Shown piece by piece: positions 54,131 through 64,000 of a DNA stretch of 64,000 bases (position 1 is its first letter; every line of letters begins with the position of its first letter). The notes below the pieces were generated by a model. The model had not been told where the DNA came from. It did no database searches and worked only from the letters and a program-made list of their open reading frames with translations. Source of the DNA: Protopterus annectens (Eukaryota > Chordata > Ceratodontiformes > Protopteridae); the NCBI RefSeq assembly GCF_019279795.1, contig NC_056725.1:1606018793-1606082792 (forward strand). Direction: 5' to 3'. The position numbers and the translations under genes were made by a program.

Positions 54131-55853
54131 TACTACATAGCAACAGCTATGTATAGCAGGTTGATTGACAGAAAGGTATCATTACTGCTATCATATATAT
54201 TATATGTGTAACTGGTTTAGCATGACAATGATGAGTATGTAATAAAGACGCAGTTGCATATTTCTGGTGGGCACAATATTTTACTGATAATAATCTACAC
54301 CCCTCCTATAACCCAAGTATAACTGTAAAACAGAACGCCCTATGAGGTATGTATCATAGCTCCAAACTCTTTTACTAAAGTCATGCAAGTCTATCCATTT
54401 CCAGTATATTGTCAGACATCAGTCCTGCATCACACCTGAGAATGTATAAGCCAGTACCTTTCAATGTCACACACACATATAGGCCTAATTGAAGAATAGC
54501 ACCAGTCACTATTTAAGCTTTATTTCTCTAATGATCATGGTTGACAAACATATCTTCTTTGGCAGTAAGGAATAATCACCAGTGTGGAAATATACGCATT
54601 CTCTTTTACATAAGTTTGATTCCCACATTGTACAAATTACTTTTAATAGTGTGTAAAATATATGCCAAGTTATCCCATTTATCTCACCGAAGTCTTGGCA
54701 TAAAAGCCAAGTCATTTACCATTTCAGTACTGACCAGTGGACAAAGTGTGACCAGGTATAGCAGCACATATGCCATAAATCAATGCCAAATGTCATATCA
54801 TCATTGCTGTTACATAAACTCCATTCTTGTTTGTTTGCCAATGTTGCTCTTTGCTTACCATCATGCAAAGTTAGTTTGCATGGTTGTGCATTTTTGAGCA
54901 CTGGTCATAAAACCTGGTATCACAATTTGGTGGGAAACTATTTCTACTGGTGTCCTTTGCAGAGATAGTAGGACATTTGAAGAATGATGCCAAATTCAGA
55001 GCACAGAGGTGAGTGTGGAAGGGTCAAAAATATTTGTTGCACTCCTTGTGAAGTTGTGTAGGAGTGGGCTGCTGCAGGGGGACTATACTGCATCTCTTTA
55101 CAAGTCTGAGGCTTGGAGCAGCCTATCCAATGCTGTCCCTAGTGCGAGTGGCATATTACACACTGAGGAGTAGGGTAAACACCACTACAGTGACCTAAAG
55201 TGGTGCAACCAGGCACAACTCAACCAGTGGCTAGATGAATTTAGAACTGCTGACAACAACCCCCAGCTGCGTTAAGTATACAGATCAACTTCACCAATGT
55301 TAGAAGTGAATCTCAACATGTCATATAACAGCATTATAACATGTGAATGAATCCAGGTGTATGTGCCCATGTAATCAGTATGACGTATTATTGCTGTATG
55401 TCAGATGACATTTCAAGATGCTAGGTAAACACATGCACACCTGTGCCACACTCCATCTGTCACTGTGATGGCTGATTGACAACTGTGTAGAATGTTGATA
55501 CACTACACCACAAGGTGCCCATTTTTTTTCTTTTGGAATTCATTGTATGCACTAGTGTGTTGCTGTTCACACAGCAGCACTGTGTAACTGTCATCATTTG
55601 TGTCATTAACTGTTCTGCATGAGCCACATCCACTTCAGTTGCAATGTGTCCATATATGGTGTCATGGCCTTCACCTACACAGTTCCACTGATAAACATGT
55701 AGGCATATGATGTGCAACTGATGTAATGGCATTAAATATGTAGAGTTGTACGACTGTGTTAACAGTTTCACTGTGTCGCACGTGTTTCAGAACAAACATT
55801 TTATTTGGAGGTGATATACAGTCTGAAGTCCAATTGTAGCATAAGTATAGCTC
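54131..55853. other. Unassigned DNA
   Basis: No recognised gene. The frames at 54541-54897 and 55460-55771 have no family motif. 55020-55280 is slightly less AT-rich and might be an eroded transposon fragment, but nothing is identifiable. Confidence 0.4.
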
Positions 55854-56173
55854 TACACCTCTCACCTTCTTAAAGCAAGAAATCTGGACAAAGCCATTAA
55901 TAAAAGAGGGACAAAGGCCCCCAAACAGGGACAATTTTTAAATATAGCTCTTACAAACTTGAAAGTTGAGAGAATAATGGGTTTTGCATTAGCATGAATT
56001 TTCTGAAGAGTGTGATGTCTGAGACTCAAAATGTCTTGTCATTATTTTCCAACTTCAGTCTTTAATGATTTGCCACTAATTTGCAAGAAAACCACAGTTT
56101 CATAAAAAATGGAACAAAAATATGAGACAAAAATCTGGACATTCTTCAAAAATGTGTACAATTGAGAGGTATG
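55854..56173. mobile_element. TIR MITE (CATACCTCTCA family), copy 2
   Basis: About 320 bp. Starts TACACCTCTCACCTTCTTAA, ends CAATTGAGAGGTATG, so the terminal inverted repeat is about 11 bp. The body shares GCAAGAAATCTGGACAAAGC, AGGGACAATTTTTAAATATA and AAAAATCTGGACATTCTTCA with copy 1. AGCTC flanks both ends within a few bases (55849 and 56176), a possible remnant of a target duplication. hAT-like by size and TIR, but not proven. Confidence 0.75.
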
Positions 56174-57622
<1,449 letters not shown>

Positions 57623-59036
57623 TGTTGTCCATACACCATTCTGAAATGTATCATGGAATTTTAGCTCAGTGGTGTCAATGGGAGGATGTTTTAAAAATCT
57701 TTTACGCTTTATTCAAGGGAGTACATTATTTCATCCCTAATGTGACACATAAGTTTGCTGTCATCAGCACACACTCATTTATTGTTGCATACCTTCCCTT
57801 CCAACAAAACAACTCTTCTCTTACATCGAACTTTAGTCATACTGTTGTTATTAACTCAAACATTTAGATGTCTCTCATCTGTATTGCCTGTTTCAGCCAA
57901 GTAATGGTTTTCATGTCAGAAAAAAATGTAGAACTATTCAAATGCATATTAAACTATTCAAAATGATGCAACCTGACATTGCCTGAAAATCTTTGTTTTT
58001 GTTTTGTTATTCTTGTGAAACATTTTTGACATACATGAGTTTCTACTACATTTACCACTCGTGGAAAAACAGTAATGACACAAAAGCATCAAAGCTAGTA
58101 TTATGAGCCATCAAAATAGAAGGCACACACACCATTTTTAATATACTTAAGAAATCTCATAAACTGTCATTCAGAAGTAAGAACAGCAATTTTCCTGCCT
58201 TTTTCAATAGCACTGATTGCTGCATTTTTATATAGCAGCTTGGCCATTAAAATAACATCCAGCATGACATCAAGGCAGGATCAAAAGAAAATCTCATTTA
58301 AATAGTTTTATTTTTATGCTGATTTACCATTTTACTTTCCTTCTGATTTCTTTTGTTTGAAGCTGTCTCTGTCCTAATGTTGTCTCACAGTATTTAAGAT
58401 AGGCTGCTTTATAACTCTCTGAGACATATTGATGAGAAAACTAATGTCATGCTATTTGGGACTGGTACATTGTGAGAATAAAGTCCAATGTATTCCATTA
58501 ACCACTGTGGCATGATAATGTGGTGACAAATGCATGACCAAGTAGGGCTCTGTCTCCAGCTCAGTTTTACAGATCAGACTTAGAGGTCCACAAGATCAGC
58601 ATGCTTTCATTTGCTAAATGTCAGGAGATGGAATGTTGCTTGAATATTTCAAATGGAGTATAGACTCCTTGACATGCTTTTTGTCATCCCAAATGCTGAG
58701 CTAAAATGTGCCTGGGAAATACTTTACAATAGACAGCAATCAACTCTATCCAGCATGCATGTATCACTTTACTTATTTTCATCAGATTACAGGACTGTTT
58801 TACTGTATAGACATGACTTGGTCCCTCTGTTTGACAGTGTTTTCTAAAAATTATTTAAAAATGTTACCAAAATGTGGCTATAGTCCAACCAAGCCACAGG
58901 GAATTAGTTTGTTATAATTTACAATATTATGTTATCTGTATTTATTGTCACATTCATACAGATTCCTGTCTTTATCTGACAGTTAAGCATCATTGCTTGG
59001 ATTTTTTTTTATAGTTTTAAGAGGTATAATTCATGT
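57623..59036. other. Unassigned AT-rich DNA
   Basis: No recognised gene, LINE or SINE. The left target duplication of the next MITE (AATTCATGT) closes the stretch at 59028-59036. Confidence 0.45.
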
Positions 59037-59382
59037 GGATCCACTTTGAAATTTTGAAACTTTAAAACCTTGAACATCACGATCCCAAGGTTCAGATGTT
59101 TGAAGTTTTGAAATCTCAAAAAAAAAAAAAAAAGCATAAAACAATAAAATGTTAGCAATCACATTTTTTCAGGGAGGTAAGCCCCCCACACCACCCACAC
59201 ACCCTGCTACTTAAATGTACCAACTCCAACATCACACTACAGTAAAGAGAATGGTAAAGTTACCATTCTGCACTGTTAAGCGATCTCAATTTTTCACTTT
59301 TGAGATTTCAAAACTTCGAACATCTGAACCTTGGGATTGTGATGTTTGAGGTTTTGAAGTTTCAAAGTCTCAAAGTGGACCC
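59037..59382. mobile_element. Hairpin-arm MITE, copy C
   Basis: A 346-bp element starting GGATCCACTTTG and ending CAAAGTGGACCC. It is flanked by AATTCATGT (59028-59036) and AATTCATGC (59383-59391). The left arm 59037-59120 and right arm 59290-59382 are reverse complements at about 90 percent by eye. Each arm folds on itself: TTTGAGATTTCAAAACTTCGAACATC-type words occur in both directions around AATCCCAAGG. The core has GGGAGGTAAGCCCCCCACACC, CCAACTCCAACATCAC and a perfect AGAATGGT/ACCATTCT stem (59248-59269). The arms bear no close likeness to those of copies A and B. Confidence 0.92.
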
Positions 59383-59929
59383 AATTCATGCATACATGTA
59401 CAAAAAGATGTTGGGACATATTCCAAAGAAAAGTTGCATACTTTATAGTGAGTGGAAGGAAGATGTCAGTGAAGTAGTGGTGATGTGATTCCAAGATGGT
59501 CATAATGTCAAGTGCAAGTAATAAGGATAATTGCAGACTCTGCACATGCACACCAGGATCCAAAAGACTAAAAGTGTGCCGAATGATGAGAAATGTAACA
59601 GAGTTGTATGTCATCAATTTTATGAAAGCAATTGGCAGAGGCTGTAAATGCTGTCAGTTTTCCTTAACTATTTTAGACAAATTAATCCACATTCCTGCAG
59701 ATTCCACAGAACATTTATACAAAAAAAAAAAAAGAAATGCAAGTTGTAGTGAATGCACTACAGCAGGCTGGAGTTCTGCAAGCTGACTAGAGGACCATCT
59801 GCAGTTGCTTACACAGAAGGCAGACAGCAAGTCACCATGCTAGGCTGCAGTTAAGCTAGGTCTCTGGTCAGGAAATCATAGACAGATACAGATTAGACAG
59901 AAAGCTAATGTAGGCTATATGCAGGACAT
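59383..59929. other. Harbinger 5' flank, no gene seen
   Basis: The left end of the third Harbinger should lie here, but no inverted terminal repeat was identified. The frame at 59496-59786 has no motif. Confidence 0.4.
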
Positions 59930-60905
59930 GAGCACCATGCATGTCCTCATACAATCTGTAGAGTAACCCCATCCAGGTAGAAACAAATGTTTGCCTGAGT
60001 CTGGATATATTACCATTTAGGACATTTCAGCAGCATATGGTTGATGCTGTAGGGGAGTCCCAAACAGCTGCTAGTTGCATTATAGTACATTTCCTAGCAG
60101 TAATGTGCCAGAAAGTGGATGAATTCATCTATTTCCCAGCAACATCCATAAAGCGCAGAACTATCATGGAGCAGTTCTCTGCCATCACCAATTTCCCCTG
60201 TTTTCACAGTGCAATTGACTTGACCCATATAAAAGTCAAAACCTCAGCATCAGCTGATGCTGAATGGCACATCAATAGAAAGGGTTGGCCATCACTCAAT
60301 TGGCAGGTAGTGTGCTTTAGAGATGTCGGTATCATGACAGCACATCCTAGTAGTGTGCATGATGCTACAATATAGAGGGAAAGTGAGTTGAGGGCCACTT
60401 TCCAAAAGGGTGACATTCCGGATGGTCTCCTACTCAGTAGGTAGAGGACCACAGGTATATAATCTGAATCAAGACCTGCCAACTGTAAACAAACCAACAA
60501 AATGTGTATTTTCTTCTACAAACAAATGACTGCAGTTATCCACTATAGCCTTGACTTGTGATGCCATTCAGAGCCCCAGCTACATCTACTGAAGATGTAT
60601 GCAACACACTGTGACAAATAACATCACTGAGAAAGTGTCTGTCATTCTAAAATCAAGATTCAGATGTCTAGACACATCCAGGGCTGCACTGTAGTACACA
60701 CTGAAAAAGACTTCACAGTCGGTCACTGTGAGTGCCAAGTTGCATAACATATTAGCAAGTAAATGTGGTAACCTGCTAGCCCTAGGTGTGGGTGACCTAC
60801 CCCAAGAACCTCTAATGTCTGGCATGGAGCTATTGGAGTTGCAATAGGATGACCTGGAGGACACAAGGGCGAGAACAACTAGGGACGGGCGATGGAGGCT
60901 GCAGC
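59930..60905 (+). pseudogene. Harbinger (PIF) transposase, third Harbinger
   Basis: Reads MVDAVGESQTAASCIIVHFL, MCQKVDEFIYFPATSIKRR, then ITNFPCFHSAIDLTHIKVK (first catalytic Asp) and WQVVCFRDVGIMTAH...SVHDATI (second Asp region). Then RESELRATFQKGDIPDGLLL, a frame-broken GYSLDLW..AIQSP block near 60550, and KSRFRCLDTSRAALQYTLKK (about 60650-60710), with the final Glu region reading EKVSVILKS. The tail is acidic. The best-preserved part is 60037-60375 (112 codons). A stretch at about 60440-60540 has no match in the copy at 316-1936 and may be an intron or small insertion. Its orientation and convergent partner gene (62270-63960) match the first Harbinger. Confidence 0.88.
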
Positions 60906-62269
60906 CATATATATTAGCTCAGGGAACACATCAACTGGATCAGAACTTTGGGTTATGACAAGACACACATATGCAAGTACAAAGATAAAGTAATGATGCT
61001 CACCCATTACAACAGCACAGCACACAACTACAGGAAAAAGACTGATAGTTGTTGAAATGGAACGTCACATGCAGCATTTTTACAATGTGAGCTGTAAAAT
61101 ATTCTACACATATGTGCAAGAAGTAAATTAATATATCTGGATGGCTAGACAATAACATTCACCAGTGGACAACTGCAGCTAAGGTACTTTGCCAAAGGTG
61201 ACCACACTGGTATGTGTGTGTGTAGCACTCCTAAGGTGCACGCAACAGAAAGTTTCAATACCCAGGTACACTGTTATCATACTTATAATGAGTGTGTATA
61301 AGCAACAGCATATGCCTGTTGGAATGTGCACTGGGGGGATCTACCATAACCCACATAACTTAACTGCAGGGGTTGTATAATAACACTAAGATGCAGTACA
61401 CAGATCATAAGAATTTGTGACTATGTAGGGTATAAGGCTATACAGCAAACAGCAAACAGCAGCTGCAATACTAACAGCAAGGTAAGGTTTGTAAAGAAAG
61501 CCACATGCCTGACATGGTAAATACAATTATTACTGGATAAGACTACCCTGGCATGTAACACATAAGGCAAGTGTATAATGCAAAGATGAGTGCAGCAACA
61601 TGAGTCTTTCAGAGGGACAAGTACATGGAAAATAACAAAGCACTGAAGACAGGTATGACACAACAGCCATGAAACACTCAGCAATGTATTGTGTAAGCCA
61701 CCATATGTATAGACGTGTGTGTATAAGCAGATATATATGGAAAGGCACACATGACCATTATACTACATCAGGAATATAACAAAGGTGAGATGGGAAATTG
61801 CAGGTGTACATTGTGTTCAGTGGCAGTCAGTTACAGTACCATAAGGAAGTGCCACATGTAACACCATTACACTTTATCAATTATACCTGTGCATGTGGTA
61901 ATGGTACACAGCAATGGAACATTGAATGTAGAAAGTCACTGCTTTAGCTATGAGGCTGTATGAGAATGTGTTCAGTATATTATGGCTGATATATGTTAAC
62001 TGGGGAGGGCAGCAATGTTAATAGAAAGTACATCATTATAAGTGTCAATATATTACAAAAGCAGTAACATTACTATAAATGGACACCAGGACACAACATG
62101 TAGGCAGTCTGTCTTGTGAACTACACACCAAGAAAAAGCTTGTGGCATCAGGCATGTCAACAGGTCAAGTTTGTAGTGGTCTGCAGAATGAGCATCATTG
62201 CCACAGGGTCAGGGTTGCACAACAAGATAAACAATATGGTAACTGTCAGTGTTAGCCTAACACAGTCGA
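60906..62269. other. Spacer between Harbinger genes
   Basis: The first part aligns with 1937-2060 of the first Harbinger. The remaining 1.2 kb is longer than there and may hold an insertion. Nothing coding is recognised. Confidence 0.45.
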
Positions 62270-63960
62270 TTACCCATGCTGATGTCTCACATTATGGTCC
62301 TGGATGCCCTTGCCAGGTCCAGAAATACTATGTCTATGATGCTGTACTGATGAGCTGGATGTGGTCACATTTACATGTTGGGACACAGGGTGAGTTGTGG
62401 AGTAATGTGACTTGTATGTCAGGACATGACTGTTGTGTGCTGAACATGGTGGCCAACAGCTGATGCATGTGTGCAGTGCAGTACAGATATTGACAGATGA
62501 GGTCAATGTGTGGGTCTTGTGAGAGGTGGTCAGCCTCTCCCTACTAGAGACAATCTGCTCGTGAGTGTCAGGGCACATAATACCCTGTTTTTACTACAAC
62601 ACTGCTTCCAAAACTCCATGACAATTCTTTCAGCAGAGTGTGCAACACGGACCATGCTGTCATGTTGTACAACCAATGCTGCTTTGAACTCCCAATTCCT
62701 GTACCCCTGACCCTCATGTAACATATGTAACTGGTGTATTACATGGATGGTAGTATGGGCAAGTGCACTGAGGTCATTCTCATGACATTGCTGTGAATGT
62801 TCATGTGCCCATAAGAGCAAGCACACACCATTAGACACATATCCATGCATTTCAGCTACATGCCATGTGCTTTTCTTTGGACAATATCATTCCATTGTGG
62901 GGCAGAGTTCCCGCCACTCTCAGACTCATTCAGGAACAGTGGCTCAATGTCATCATGATGACAAATAACAGTTGCCCCAACATCATCAGACTGATCTGCC
63001 ACACTATCCCCCCAACAGAGGTTATACCCTAAGCCACAGGACTTAACCTCCAGAAAATGACAGCATTGTCCCAGTGCAGTCCCCTGTGTGGTTGGCTGTA
63101 CTGTCTGAATGAGGCATATCACAATCCCCCTTAGCATCAGTAAACAGGCCTGTGGAAGAGGCAGGAAGTGGATGTGCTGGAAATACAGATATGATACATG
63201 TAATATACATCGTAAAAGGATGAATCATGCAGAATATATGTGAAAAAGTTTGACATTTCACTATCTAGGCAGAATAGGATTGAAGACATCATCTTATCTG
63301 TGCAGCATGGCCGTGGGTGGTGCAATGTCCCCAGAGAACAGTGAAAAATCCTTATTAGTCAATGAAAAAGGATCTGATTGTAGCATTATAAAACTACATA
63401 TGCATGCATACATACCTGACATGCCCTCTATCAACTCCACTTCCAGTGATGACAGCTACAGTGCCACTACAGAGTACAAAGAGGCATATACACAATAAGT
63501 TGGAAGCATGCAGACATCATCAAGGTGCAGGTAAACTATTTTATGCAACACAATCAAAGCAGAGTGACATACCTGTTGGCTGATGTTGCACACTACTACT
63601 ATCAGAACGCCATGTGAAAGGGTAAAGGTGAACAGAATATCAGTACTCAGGGTGCTCACATTTACAGCTAACAGAACCTCAGTGTAATAAATGTAGACAT
63701 GGCCTTACCAGTTCTGTCATTGTCTGAGGAGCCCACCCTCTGATGGCATTGTTCTATAGCTGTTGGGTAAAGTGGAACATGTACAACAAATGAGCACTGT
63801 TAACATCAGGCAGTGACAGATCAAGAGGTGCACATGACCATATCTGAGTACAGAGGCACAAACCTGAAGGTCAATGTCGCCAAATGGTATGAGATGGCCA
63901 TGTGCAGGTGAACAGAACATCAGTACTCAAGTGATCGTGGTGTCACCTAAGCAGTGGTTA
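62270..63960 (-). pseudogene. Harbinger second gene (Myb/SANT partner), third Harbinger
   Basis: Blocks on the minus strand: AHPLPASSTGLFTDAKGDCD (about 63180-63120), DIEPLFLNESESGGNSAP (about 62950-62890), a His/Gln-rich segment at 62850-62530 (EHSQQCHENDLSALAHTTIH) and a last block at 62330-62280 (GPGKGIQDHNVRHQHG). Each matches the copy at 36.8-37.7 kb and, more weakly, that at 2.4-3.3 kb. The Myb/SANT exon should lie beyond the right window edge. A near-repeat of TGAACAGAA.ATCAGTACTCA (63630-63650 and 63910-63930) lies upstream. Frames are broken. Confidence 0.6.
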
Positions 63961-64000
63961 ATAAACAGCACATAAAGATATTCTTAGTAGGTCTGCTCTC

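Noticed and set aside
54541-54897. 118-codon plus-strand open frame with hydrophobic stretches
   Set aside because: Hydrophobic runs are expected from T-rich DNA; no domain, start context or exon signals.

Overview
The window looks like intergenic DNA from a large, repeat-rich animal genome, most likely a vertebrate (fish, lobe-finned fish or amphibian). The reasons are CR1-type LINEs with an esterase ORF1, an L2/Maui-like LINE, an R4/Dong (Rex6-like) LINE, two-gene Harbinger transposons, a Gmr1-order Ty3/Gypsy fossil, tRNA-headed SINEs and long (CA)n/(TA)n tracts. I recognise no host protein-coding exon, rRNA, functional tRNA or CRISPR array. Nearly every open frame is transposon-derived or is translated microsatellite.

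Layout. 1-4.9 kb: a decayed Harbinger with convergent transposase (+) and Myb/SANT (-) genes, split by a LINE. 4.9-9.4 kb: unassigned AT-rich DNA with a 420-bp inverted repeat. 9.4-13.4 kb: a long CR1 copy (+). 13.4-15.3 kb: two hairpin MITEs, microsatellites and a CR1-tailed SINE. 16.7-21.2 kb: a three-unit tandem array whose third unit is split by a near full-length L2. 22.6-27.0 kb: an R4/Dong-type LINE (-) carrying a hairpin MITE. 28.3-35.0 kb: a complete-ended but broken Gypsy fossil with a candidate 5-bp target duplication. 35.2-37.7 kb: a second Harbinger Myb/SANT gene. 38.4-46.6 kb: two more CR1 copies, one nested with a LINE tail, a retroposed 0.42-kb element and a hairpin MITE. 46.8-52.2 kb: an APE-type LINE (called LINE-X here), a TIR MITE and a fourth CR1. 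53.2-54.1 kb: a tandem tRNA-headed repeat. 55.9-59.4 kb: a second TIR MITE, a long (TG)n and another hairpin MITE. 59.9-64 kb: a third Harbinger.

Two things stand out. (1) A MITE family with at least four and probably five copies here. It has a conserved central core that folds on itself, GGGTC termini and 9-bp target duplications. Its long terminal arms are each internally palindromic. Within a copy the two arms match closely, but between copies they differ, so the arms appear to evolve in concert inside each copy. (2) In two CR1 copies the esterase ORF1 overlaps ORF2 at a canonical slippery heptamer T TTT TTA, with ORF2 in the -1 frame. This suggests programmed frameshifting links esterase to endonuclease-RT. 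Nested insertions give a relative chronology: CR1 and Harbinger copies are older than the LINE-X tails, the retroposed element and at least one hairpin MITE.
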